Origin: Gammaproteobacteria bacterium UBA2810
GTDB taxonomy: Bacteria > Pseudomonadota > Gammaproteobacteria > Enterobacterales > Succinivibrionaceae
Length of the DNA: 19,604 bases
Assembly: GCA_002351705.1 (NCBI GenBank)
Contig: DEHC01000040.1
Coordinates: 1-19,604 of the forward strand
Direction: 5' to 3'
A program made the position numbers and the translations under genes. Position 1 is the first letter of the stretch. Each line of letters opens with the position of its first letter. Positions 8,287-15,896 of this stretch are shown in pieces. The notes beneath the pieces are model-generated. The model did no database searches. It was not told the origin of the DNA and saw nothing but the letters and a program-made list of their open reading frames with translations.

Positions 8287-8427
8287 TTCAAGTGCCATCG
8301 CTGTAAGAAGTCGTTCGAGGACGAGCTGAAAGCAATTAAAACTAAGAATAGATCCGGCGCTGTTTCATACGAAAACATCCGGATTTTTAACGGAAGGCTG
8401 CTCTGGCTGCAGATGCTCAGGATCTGA
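8287..8427 (+). pseudogene. Possible transposase fragment inside the repeat-bounded element
   Basis: A 46-codon open stretch, without a start codon and preceded by an in-frame stop, begins FKCHRCKKSF. The C-x-x-C pattern followed by K-x-F resembles the zinc-knuckle found near the N-terminus of several transposases. It then runs through a basic KAIKTKNRSG stretch before a stop. Its position between terminal repeats supports a decayed transposase. The stretch is short, so this is tentative. Confidence 0.25.
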
Positions 8428-8520
8428 GTACCGGTTTTCAACGGGGCTGCCAGGCAAGAAAAACACAGACTTTAATTAGTGCATTATACTGGCCTGAAAG
8501 GCTTTTGAAAATTGTTTGAA

Positions 8521-8549
8521 TTGATGTAAGTGATTGAATCAACAATATT
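8521..8549 (+). promoter_or_regulatory. Candidate outward promoter with palindrome before the Sel1 genes
   Basis: TTGATG and AATATT lie 17 bases apart inside the right end of the repeat-bounded element, about 55 bases upstream of the first Sel1 start. Between them is the palindrome TGATTGAATCA (8531-8541), which could be an operator. Both boxes match consensus at four of six positions. Confidence 0.3.
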
Positions 8550-8603
8550 TTCTAAAGCTAACAGTTGTTTCTAGTACAAAGGTCAGCAAGACTCAGAGGG
8601 AAT

Positions 8604-9728
8604 ATGGAAAATCTGCTGCAGCCGGTCTTCGAACCGGCCGACTTTGTGCCCGAGCGCGGCTCCGCCGCGTTTTTCCGCGATGCGGCCGGACGGGGAAGCC
8701 CCGCTGCCCTCTCGAACCTCGGGGTTCTCTACGCGAGGGGCGAGGGCGGCGTGGAGAAGGACTGGGCGGAGGCTCTTAAATGCTTCAGGGAGGCCGCCGG
8801 GAAAAACTATCCCGCGGGGGTCCTCAACCTCGGCATTTTCCTCCTGACGGGCCCCCTCGAGTCCCGCGACGAGCATGAGGCCGAGAAAATCCTCACCGTC
8901 GAGGCGGAGAAGGGATCGCCCGCTGCGCAGTGCGCCCTGGGGCTCCTCTACAGCGGGAGGCTCTATCCCGCCGCGGCGGATCAGGAGAGCTCCCTCGAGT
9001 GGCTCCGGAAATCCTCCGCCCAGGGCTTCCCCGAGGCTGACTACCTCCTTGCGCTCGACAGCCTTGAGGGCCGGGGCGTGAGGGAGGACAGGAGCACTGC
9101 CTTCGCCCTCATGGGAAGGGCCGCCTCAAGCGGCGTCGTCGCGGCGCAGTACCGGATCGGCATTTTCTTCCGTGACGGCACCGGGACGGCCGCTGATTTC
9201 AGGAACGCGGCGAAGTGGCTCGAGCGCGCGGCGCTCCGCGGATCCCCGGAGGCGGCCGCGGGGCTCGGGAACCTATATGAGACCGGCCGCGGCGTGCAGC
9301 GCGACAACCAGCAGGCCGTCATGTGGTACAAAAAGGCCGAGAAAATCGATCCGGCGCTCGGCGGATACTTCCTCGCGAGGATGTACGAGGAGGGGCGCGG
9401 GGTCACCAAGAGCTTCCATGAGGCGATGGTCCGCTATGAGATCTCCGCCGCGGCGGGCTACCCGGACGCCGCCTGGCGCCTTGGCAAGATCTACGAGGAG
9501 GGCCGCGGCACGGTGATCGATCTCGAGAAGGCCTGCCGGTACTACCGCGACGCGGCGGAGCACGGCTCGCCTGACGCTGCCTACCGCATGGGGCAGCTCT
9601 CCGAGTCGGACGAGCTCGGCGGGCGCGATCCGGAGAAGGCCTGCTACTGGTACAAGGCTGCCGCCGAGATCTGGCGCGCCGAGTCATCGGGGGCTGAGCC
9701 GTTCAGGCCGGTGAGGAAGAAGGCCTGA
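8604..9728 (+). CDS. Sel1-repeat protein
   Basis: This 374-residue protein is made almost entirely of Sel1-like repeats, the 36-40-residue alpha/alpha solenoid related to TPRs. Units of the form AAxxGxxxAxxxLGxxYxxGxGVxxDxxxAxxWYxxA recur about nine times from residue ~25 to the C-terminus. Clear examples are SPAALSNLGVLYARGEGGVEKD, then SPEAAAGLGNLYETGRGVQRDN, and SPDAAYRMGQL. There is no signal peptide or membrane segment, so it is probably a cytoplasmic scaffold for protein-protein contacts. The specific partner is unknown. I chose the ATG at 8604 because AGAGGG lies just before it; an upstream in-frame start at 8565 falls inside the inverted repeat. It lies eight bases before a second Sel1 gene, in an operon. 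Confidence 0.85.
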   Translation: MENLLQPVFEPADFVPERGSAAFFRDAAGRGSPAALSNLGVLYARGEGGVEKDWAEALKCFREAAGKNYPAGVLNLGIFLLTGPLESRDEHEAEKILTVEAEKGSPAAQCALGLLYSGRLYPAAADQESSLEWLRKSSAQGFPEADYLLALDSLEGRGVREDRSTAFALMGRAASSGVVAAQYRIGIFFRDGTGTAADFRNAAKWLERAALRGSPEAAAGLGNLYETGRGVQRDNQQAVMWYKKAEKIDPALGGYFLARMYEEGRGVTKSFHEAMVRYEISAAAGYPDAAWRLGKIYEEGRGTVIDLEKACRYYRDAAEHGSPDAAYRMGQLSESDELGGRDPEKACYWYKAAAEIWRAESSGAEPFRPVRKKA

Positions 9729-9736
9729 GTGCAGAA

Positions 9737-11365
9737 ATGAGCAATTCAGAAAAGAACATGGGCACGGCGGAAGGAAAGAAAGCGGACAGGGCCGGCTGGG
9801 CTGACAGGCTCCGGGACAGGCCCGCGGAGCTTCTCGTCAGGGCGGTAATGGAGGAGTCGGGGCCCGGGAGCGGGACCGGGAATGAGGAGCTTGAGAAGGC
9901 CTGGCGCCGCCTGGCGGGGCTCGGCGACTCCTACGCCGCGTGGCGCCTCGGGCGGATGATGCTCCGCGCCGGGAAGGAGGACGATGCCATCGGCCTTTTC
10001 AGGAAGGCCTCGGCGGGCGGCTCGGCTGACGCCTCGCTGGAGCTCGCGGAGCTCATCCTCAGAAGGATGATGACTCCCCTCCGGGAGCCCGACACCGCGG
10101 TCATCTACCAGGGCGAATGGGTGTTCAAGAACTGGGGAGCGCCGGGCTCCCCGGAGCGCGAGATGGAATCTGCCGCAAGGCGCGCGCTTGATGGCTTCGG
10201 GCGGGAGCTGAAGGCCGCCGCGGGGCTTGATCTGCCAAAGGGCAGTGCCAGCGGCACGGACATCCCGGCGCTCATGGCAAGGTCCGAGTACCTCATCGGC
10301 CGCGCCCTCTCCACGAACCTCCTCTGCCCGCTTGACCGGGAGTCCCCGGAGAGCCCCTTTTACTGGTTCCGCCTCGCTGCCGGGCACGGCTGCGCCGAGG
10401 CGTATTACTGGTACGCGAAGAGCTTCCTTGTCATCGAGGAGGGCACCTGGAACAACGAGGCGGACAAATACGTCCGCTACCTCCATGAGGGGGCCTCGAA
10501 GGGCGACGGCTTCGCGGGCTACGCCCTCTGGATCTGCCAGAGGGCCGGCATGGACGAGTCTGCTGATGACGCCGCAGGCTTCCAGAGGCTCCGCGAGGCC
10601 GCGGAGCAGGGCTGCGGCTTTGCCGTGCAGGATCTCTACATGATCCTCCGGGGCTACTCGGAAGGCGACGAGGATCTTAAGGACACTGAGTCGGCGCGTA
10701 AGCTTCTGCAGAGCGCGAAGGAGAGCGGCATACCCGAGTACCAGGTCTGCCTGGGCGCCGACGCCGAGAACGCGGAGGATCACAAAAAGGCTTTCGCCTG
10801 CTACCGCGATGCTGCGCTCAGAGGCTCCTCCATCGGCGCGCTTCTCGCCGCGGAGTGCCTGATGAACGGCATCGGCACCGACACGGACTATTACCGGGCA
10901 GGGTGGTACCTCTGGATCGCCTCGCTCGGAGGCGCGCTCTATATCTCGCAGTCTGCCGCCGGGCTCCTTGCCGCGGGCGGCCTCGGCCGCGAGCGCGATC
11001 CGGATCTCGGCTTCAGGCTCTTCATGCATGAGGCGAGGTTCGGCAACGTCGAGTGCGGCAAGGCCGCGGCCGGCTGCCTGCCGCTCGTGCAGGATGCGGA
11101 TCCGGCTGACGTCAGCTGGCTCACGGGGCTCTTCTATGAGCTCGCGCACGGGAGCGTCGAGTACGCGCTCACCTACGCGGGGCTCCTCCTTTACGGCGGA
11201 AGGCCTGTAAAGGCGCTCGCCTTTGCCGAGGCGGCCGAGGAGTCCGGCGTCGAGGGCGCAGCGGAGTTCGCGGCGGGGCTCAGGCAGAGGGTCGGCATCC
11301 TGGGCAGGATCAGCGCCTGGTTCCTTGCGAGATCGCTCTACGGGAAGTTCAACCGCGAGGCCTGA
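9737..11365 (+). CDS. Second, more divergent Sel1-repeat protein
   Basis: The 542-residue product starts with about 50 charged, low-complexity residues followed by a long run of degenerate Sel1-like helical pairs. Examples are LGDSYAAWRLGRMMLRAGKEDDAIGLFRKAS near the N-terminus, GCAEAYYWYAKSF in the middle and GSVEYALTYAGLLLYGGRPVKALAFAEAAEE near the end. No signal peptide is seen; a short hydrophobic stretch near the C-terminus (GRISAWFLARSLYG) is probably not a membrane anchor. It begins eight bases after the first Sel1 gene stops. It is probably a diverged paralogue acting in the same process. Function is unknown. Confidence 0.8.
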   Translation: MSNSEKNMGTAEGKKADRAGWADRLRDRPAELLVRAVMEESGPGSGTGNEELEKAWRRLAGLGDSYAAWRLGRMMLRAGKEDDAIGLFRKASAGGSADASLELAELILRRMMTPLREPDTAVIYQGEWVFKNWGAPGSPEREMESAARRALDGFGRELKAAAGLDLPKGSASGTDIPALMARSEYLIGRALSTNLLCPLDRESPESPFYWFRLAAGHGCAEAYYWYAKSFLVIEEGTWNNEADKYVRYLHEGASKGDGFAGYALWICQRAGMDESADDAAGFQRLREAAEQGCGFAVQDLYMILRGYSEGDEDLKDTESARKLLQSAKESGIPEYQVCLGADAENAEDHKKAFACYRDAALRGSSIGALLAAECLMNGIGTDTDYYRAGWYLWIASLGGALYISQSAAGLLAAGGLGRERDPDLGFRLFMHEARFGNVECGKAAAGCLPLVQDADPADVSWLTGLFYELAHGSVEYALTYAGLLLYGGRPVKALAFAEAAEESGVEGAAEFAAGLRQRVGILGRISAWFLARSLYGKFNREA

Positions 11366-11401
11366 GCTGCCTGGAGGACCCGGCGTGACGGCCGGGCAGC
11401 C

Positions 11402-12256
11402 TCACCTGCCTTCGGGGCACCTGGTGCGCCGGTATCCGCCGTCATCCGGGTTCTCTGGAACAAACTTTCCGCCGCTCAGGATGAATCTCCTTGAGTAGCA
11501 GCGGTTCCAGCTGCAGGGCGAGTTCTCCGGATCGTCAAACGACTCGCTGTCGCTTCCCATAAGCGAGACCACCGCCGTAACGAGCGGCCTCAGCGGATCG
11601 GGCTCGAGATCAACCGCGTAGCGGCACTCATGGGTTTTCCCGCCGCTGTCAGTGACCATGAAGGGCTCGCTGCCCTCATACCCGTAGGCGAAGACAGACG
11701 GCGCGTGATTGAATTTCCCTTCCTTAAGGTCGATCATGGTCCAGTCCGCGCTCATGGCGCCGAGGCTGTATTTGAAGATGTAGTAGCGCCCTGCGAAATT
11801 TATCCCTGGCGTTCCGGAGGGGCTGCTCCAGCCGGTTTTCCTGTCCATCAGATAGACCCAGCTCCTGCTTTCAGGATCAAGGACGATGTCCGAGGGCAGC
11901 CTCAGGTCACTGAACTCACAGGAGTGTCCTCTGTCAGTCGTGCCGTCGAGGCAGATCCGGCCCTTGCCCGGATAGCAGAAGCCCGAGGGGCCGCGGTGCG
12001 CGCTGCAGGCCTCGCCGGTTCCGCTCTCCGGCGTCTGCACCCTCGGATGCCATGCGGGATTGTGGTCAACGGAATAATTGTACGGTGCGGAGCTGTGATG
12101 GTAGCGCCTCGCAAGGAGTGTGCCGCTGCCTGCTGTCTCAGCGGCATCCCGGTATCCTGCAGGGCCGCTCTCCGGGGAGCCGCTTCCTGCAAAGGATGAT
12201 GAGGACACGGGAAGGGAGAGAGCGGCGGCGAGCAGCACGGCTGGAATATGGCCCAT
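11402..12256 (-). CDS. Exported Cys-rich protein of unknown function
   Basis: I do not recognise a named family. The 284-residue product has an N-terminal signal peptide (about 1-24, hydrophobic core AVLLAAALSLPV, cleavage near SFAG). Eight cysteines follow, enough for four disulfides: four clustered in residues ~94-125, one central and three near the C-terminus. A central segment, GINFAGRYYIFKY then TMIDLKEGKF, resembles a motif I recall from small secreted proteobacterial proteins (NFAGxY...IDxKTGKV). That suggests a beta-rich periplasmic fold, but it gives no function. It ends convergent with the Sel1 operon and is divergent from the sugar kinase. The ribosome binding site is weak (GAGG nine bases upstream). 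Confidence 0.75.
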   Translation of the reverse strand: MGHIPAVLLAAALSLPVSSSSFAGSGSPESGPAGYRDAAETAGSGTLLARRYHHSSAPYNYSVDHNPAWHPRVQTPESGTGEACSAHRGPSGFCYPGKGRICLDGTTDRGHSCEFSDLRLPSDIVLDPESRSWVYLMDRKTGWSSPSGTPGINFAGRYYIFKYSLGAMSADWTMIDLKEGKFNHAPSVFAYGYEGSEPFMVTDSGGKTHECRYAVDLEPDPLRPLVTAVVSLMGSDSESFDDPENSPCSWNRCYSRRFILSGGKFVPENPDDGGYRRTRCPEGR

Positions 12257-12291
12257 ATCGTTTTGCCTCAGTGAATGACTTTATTTATCCT

Positions 12292-12321
12292 ATTATCCCC
12301 CTTTCAGCGCAGAGCGGTGAA
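12292..12321 (-). promoter_or_regulatory. Candidate sigma70 promoter for the exported Cys-rich protein
   Basis: On the minus strand, TTCACC (12321-12316) and GATAAT (12297-12292) are 18 bases apart, about 35 bases before the start codon. The spacing is slightly long but the boxes match well for such a GC-rich region. Confidence 0.35.
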
Positions 12322-12477
12322 TGCCTGGGGATTAGGGCGGTCTGTGAGTGAGCAGGAGAGCCCGGCCCTGGGCTGGCGGGACGGGATTCTGCCTGTCCGG
12401 GCTGGCTGCCGGGTGGCATCCCCGCTTAACGGGTGTTACTCTTGTTCCTGACGCTGGTTACATTGTGAGGATCGGAC

Positions 12478-13374
12478 ATGCTTGATTTTTCAGGATTCGC
12501 CGGACGGAAAGTCCGCGCCGCGGGGCTCGGCGAGGTGCTCTTTGACGTTTACGCCTCCGGGCCGCGCCTCGGCGGGGCTCCTGCGAACTTCGCCTTCCAC
12601 TGCGCAGAGAACGGCCTCAAGGCCGCAGTCATCAGCTCCGTGGGGGACGATGAGCTCGGTGAGAAGGCGCGTGAGCAGCTTTCCCTCCGGTTCCTCCCGG
12701 CGCTCCTCCTGCCGAATGACCGTCAGACCGGCTTCGTGAAGGTCGATGTCGACGCATCAGGCGTGCCATCGTACACGTTCGCGGAGGACACCGCCTATGA
12801 CAATATCCCTATCGCGGAGAGCGCAATGGAGATGGTGAGGAGTCTTGATCTCATCTGCTTCGGGACGCTCGCGCAGAGGGGAGAGGTGTCAAGGAGAACC
12901 ATCATGGCGCTTCTTGACGCAATGCCAAAGAGATCGCTCAGGGTCTTTGACGTCAACCTCAGGAGTGATTACTACAGCAGGGAGGTGATCGAGGAGTCCC
13001 TCCGGCGCACGGATATCCTGAAGTGCAACGAGGACGAGCTGCCGGTGCTCTGCCGCATGGAAGGGCTCAGGGGCAGCGATCCGGATGAGTTCAATGAATT
13101 CCTGAGGGAGAGGGGCATATTCTGCTTCGTTTACACAGAGGGCGCAAGGCAGAGCAGCGTCTGGCTCAACAATGAGAAGTCGGTCCTCCCGACGCCGCAT
13201 GCAGAGGTCGCTGACACCGTAGGGGCGGGCGACTCCTTCACGGCGACCCTGGTCTCGCAGCTCATGCTCGGCAGGAGCCTTCCGGAGGCGCACCGCATTG
13301 CCGTAAACGTCTCGGCATTTGTCTGCACGCAGAAGGGCGCGATGCCGGAAGTCCCGCCGGAGCTCCTCAAATAG
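12478..13374 (+). CDS. PfkB-family carbohydrate kinase (probable fructokinase)
   Basis: It is predicted to phosphorylate a free sugar, probably fructose, with ATP in the cytosol. The 298-residue ribokinase-fold protein has the substrate-side GGAPANFAFH motif (32-41), FDVNLR (157-162), KCNEDE (182-187), and the PfkB signature DTVGAGDSFTA (246-256) whose D252 is the catalytic base forming the anion hole with the GAGD loop. Length and order are normal for bacterial fructokinases. The exact sugar cannot be read from sequence; other PfkB specificities are possible. GAGG lies seven bases before the ATG. It stands alone, and its end is convergent with the putative defence operon. Confidence 0.88.
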   Translation: MLDFSGFAGRKVRAAGLGEVLFDVYASGPRLGGAPANFAFHCAENGLKAAVISSVGDDELGEKAREQLSLRFLPALLLPNDRQTGFVKVDVDASGVPSYTFAEDTAYDNIPIAESAMEMVRSLDLICFGTLAQRGEVSRRTIMALLDAMPKRSLRVFDVNLRSDYYSREVIEESLRRTDILKCNEDELPVLCRMEGLRGSDPDEFNEFLRERGIFCFVYTEGARQSSVWLNNEKSVLPTPHAEVADTVGAGDSFTATLVSQLMLGRSLPEAHRIAVNVSAFVCTQKGAMPEVPPELLK

Positions 13375-13381
13375 CCAGCAG

Positions 13382-13402
13382 GGGCAGGCCCCGTGCCTGC
13401 CC
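13382..13402. terminator. GC-rich hairpin between convergent genes
   Basis: GGGCAGGC and GCCTGCCC form a perfect 8-bp stem with a 5-base loop, eight bases after the kinase stop and 29 bases beyond the stop of the minus-strand operon. No T-tract follows on either strand, so it may only stall or protect transcripts from both sides. Confidence 0.45.
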
Positions 13403-13430
13403 GCTCGCTGCAGTACGACCCCGTCTTCCG

Positions 13431-15896
13431 TCAGTCTGTCCCATCCTCGTCCTGGACTGCATCTGCTGCCGTGCGAAGGCCTTCCGGCGACTGGGTTTTC
13501 ATGATGTCGATGTACTCCCTCAGGTATTTCGCGGGGAAGGGCAGCACTGTCCATTGCTTAATACGTACGAAATCGACGTACATCATGCCCAGTATTTTCC
13601 TTATGAATGCATCATCGACGGGCTTTCCGTTCCTCCGGATGATCTGCCTGATGACAACACCGCGCTCCTGGGAGTAATTGAGCGAGTCCTTGCTTCCGAG
13701 GAAGTAGCTGACAGAGTCCACACGGGTCTCCCCTGGATTTTCCGGATTGTAGGAAGGAGTCCTGAACCACCATCCGCCCGTGAGCGGCAGGAGGCCGTAT
13801 TTCACCAGATGATCCCCGGTGCGCGGAAAGACGGCAAAATCCGGGTGGTAGGGCTTGAACCTGTTGTAGAACTTTAAGGAATCCCTGTGATATATGGCGC
13901 TCTGCAGCTGCGCGTAGCTGAGGACCGTCTCCCCCTTCAGCTTTTCCATAATCTTCTGCCAGTAGCCGCCGAGCTCCTCTGCGCTGAAGGTCCCCGCCGC
14001 GATCATGTCAGCCCTGTATCTGCCGAAGCGCTTTTCGAACTCATTGAGCGTCATCTTTTTCCCGCTCATGGCCTCGTAATCCCTGACAAGCAGCTCCACG
14101 TTGGGGATTACGTTCTCTCCTGTATTCCTGATGACATGGATGTCATCAATGTCCTCCCAGAAGGCAAGCTCGGTGCCCAGGGGGTTGTGCTCGGTGAGAT
14201 CCCCGTCCATGCCGAATGCCGAGGCAATCTTGATTTGCCATTCCGTCCTGTCTCTGAGCAGTTCATCGTGCGTGAAATGGCTGAAAGTCAGGCTGCCATC
14301 CGAGGGATCGACTGTCATGCAGAAGTAGTGCGTCGGGCTCTTTCTGCCGGACTCCTCGCTGCGGTATGCCATGGCGAAGCTGACTGGCGCCGTGAAGCCG
14401 TGCCTCGCGAGTGATGCAGTCGTCATTTTCCCCAGCTGTACGTCGCTCTTCACCGCAAGCGCGATGATGCAGGCCTTGAGCATGGTGGCGATTTTCCCGT
14501 CGTCCTTCATTACGAGGGTTTTCCTCTCATAGTCAAAATTGCGGAGCGCCTCCGAGGTGATGCCCTGCAGGGCGGAGCGGGGATGGTCACGGTAGAACTT
14601 CCTGGTGATGTCAGCCTTGCCGGCGTAGTACCTGGCATCATGCTTTATGACAATGCTGCATGCCGCGGGATCGAAGACAGTCCTTATGTCAGAGTCCGTG
14701 AAGCCGAACTCCTTCCCGGTGAGGATGCGGAGGATTGTATTTTTGTCCGTGTCCGGGATGCCGCTCCCTATGCAGGAGACAGAGAGCCTTCCCTTAAGCC
14801 TTTCCGTGCAGGCCCGGAGAACTTCCCCGTCGCGGTAAAGGTCAGCGCGGAACCTGTGCATCGGGGTGCAGGAGTAGTCCCACCACCTGAGATCCAGATA
14901 GCTTCCGAGCCTTTCGCACATGTCAGTCCAGAAGATCCCGAGCTGTCCCATGCCGGACATGCGCAGGCTCGCGTAATCCTTCAGGCTGAGGAACCTGACC
15001 GTTGCCGGGTCCTCCCTCTGCCCCTGCCGGAACCAGGCTTTATCATTGCCCCTGGTGTCAGGCGAAAAGACGAAGTTGTCCTGAATGAGCTTATACGGGT
15101 GGTACAGGTTTGCCTGCGCGGCCTTTTCCTTTGTCGTCTCCACCCAGGGCTCGGCCGAGGGGTACAGGAACGGGCCCTTCATGCGCATGGAAAGGCCTTT
15201 CATGGTCTTTGATTTGCTGAAGAGCTTTCCGTTCCAGCTTTTCTTCGGAGCCTTGAGCCTGTGCTCCGTGGAGTCGTGCCATTTTCCAAAAGGATAGCCC
15301 GGGAATACGGTGACGTGCCCGAGGACATTGTGGTAGACGAAGCCGAACCGGTCATTGTCAGGCCTCAGCGGGGCGGAGTTGCCGGCCCAGCCGAAAAGGA
15401 GCTGCAGGAGGAGGCTGAGGAATGACTTTTTCTGCGCCCCGTCCCTCTTTGCCAGCTCTTCCCTCACATCGAGCCGGATCCTCTGTATGCAGTCATATTT
15501 CCTGACCGCCTCAAGGAAGGCACCTGAATCACCCTTCCCGAGTATGAAAAGCGCGAAGCGGAGGCTCGCGGGGCCATAGCACTCCCCGTCGTGCGACTCC
15601 GGATCGCGGTATCCATACGCCACGGCACGGGCATGGATCTCGCTCTGGTGCTGAATGAAGTCCTCTATGCAGTTAAAGTATCTGGAGCGGCTTCCCTTCT
15701 CCTGCCCCGAGGGGTCCATGCCGGCCTTCCAGAGCTCAAACTTCCGCGGCCACTCGCTGAAGAACTTCTCCTTCAGCATGCCGGGGCGCAGGAACACACG
15801 GTCCGTGCGGAAGCCGATGTCCTTTCCGAGGACTGTCTCAGGCTCTGCAGCCTTTCTCTTCGCCGGCTTTTTCCCGGTGTCCTTTTTTCTCTTCAT
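13431..15896 (-). CDS. Large uncharacterised protein, possible PIWI/Argonaute-like C-terminus, paired with helicase-nuclease
   Basis: I recognise no close family. The 821-residue protein has a Lys-rich tail (1-18) and no signal peptide or membrane segment. Residues ~520-800 can be laid on the RNase H-like PIWI fold: a strand pair FCMTVDPSDGSLTFSHF (525-541, D530); DIHVIRNTGENV (585-596), where Argonautes have a RDG strand; and NPENPGETRVDSVSYFLGS (717-735). The last resembles the NxPxGTxVD...FYLCS segment of human Ago2, so D727 would be its third catalytic Asp. Near the end, TVLPFPAKYLREYI (783-796) resembles VSIPAPAYYAHLVAF of Ago2, with the final His not conserved. If correct, the fold is kept but the active site is incomplete. 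The gene starts within an ATGA overlap with the helicase gene, so the two are translationally coupled. The PIWI call is inference; a novel fold is the alternative. Confidence 0.8.
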   Translation of the reverse strand: MKRKKDTGKKPAKRKAAEPETVLGKDIGFRTDRVFLRPGMLKEKFFSEWPRKFELWKAGMDPSGQEKGSRSRYFNCIEDFIQHQSEIHARAVAYGYRDPESHDGECYGPASLRFALFILGKGDSGAFLEAVRKYDCIQRIRLDVREELAKRDGAQKKSFLSLLLQLLFGWAGNSAPLRPDNDRFGFVYHNVLGHVTVFPGYPFGKWHDSTEHRLKAPKKSWNGKLFSKSKTMKGLSMRMKGPFLYPSAEPWVETTKEKAAQANLYHPYKLIQDNFVFSPDTRGNDKAWFRQGQREDPATVRFLSLKDYASLRMSGMGQLGIFWTDMCERLGSYLDLRWWDYSCTPMHRFRADLYRDGEVLRACTERLKGRLSVSCIGSGIPDTDKNTILRILTGKEFGFTDSDIRTVFDPAACSIVIKHDARYYAGKADITRKFYRDHPRSALQGITSEALRNFDYERKTLVMKDDGKIATMLKACIIALAVKSDVQLGKMTTASLARHGFTAPVSFAMAYRSEESGRKSPTHYFCMTVDPSDGSLTFSHFTHDELLRDRTEWQIKIASAFGMDGDLTEHNPLGTELAFWEDIDDIHVIRNTGENVIPNVELLVRDYEAMSGKKMTLNEFEKRFGRYRADMIAAGTFSAEELGGYWQKIMEKLKGETVLSYAQLQSAIYHRDSLKFYNRFKPYHPDFAVFPRTGDHLVKYGLLPLTGGWWFRTPSYNPENPGETRVDSVSYFLGSKDSLNYSQERGVVIRQIIRRNGKPVDDAFIRKILGMMYVDFVRIKQWTVLPFPAKYLREYIDIMKTQSPEGLRTAADAVQDEDGTD

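Larger units (their letters stand above)
8245..8580. mobile_element. 336-bp element with 14-bp terminal inverted repeats (MITE-like or IS remnant)
   Basis: TTTGTACTAGAAAC at 8245-8258 and its exact reverse complement GTTTCTAGTACAAA at 8567-8580 bound this stretch. The triplet GGT lies immediately outside both ends (8242-8244 and 8581-8583), consistent with a 3-bp target duplication. The interior is AT-richer than its surroundings and has no intact transposase. This fits a miniature inverted-repeat element or an internally deleted insertion sequence. I do not recognise the family from the repeat. The element ends only 23 bases before the first Sel1 gene and could supply or disrupt its promoter. 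Confidence 0.65.

Noticed and set aside
9746..11149. 467-codon minus-strand open frame opposite the second Sel1 gene
   Set aside because: Its Arg/Ala/Glu-rich product has no recognisable motif, while the plus strand has repeat structure and a coupled start.
12370..12406. Direct repeat GGGCTGGC, two copies 29 bases apart, before the kinase
   Set aside because: Only 8 bases in a GC-rich spacer; expected by chance and not linked to a promoter.
12889..13554. 221-codon minus-strand open frame across the kinase and the end of the defence operon
   Set aside because: Overlaps the PfkB signature region of a secure kinase and the end of another gene.
14583..15212. 209-codon plus-strand open frame within the 821-residue gene
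   Set aside because: Antisense frame with no motif and no good ribosome binding site.
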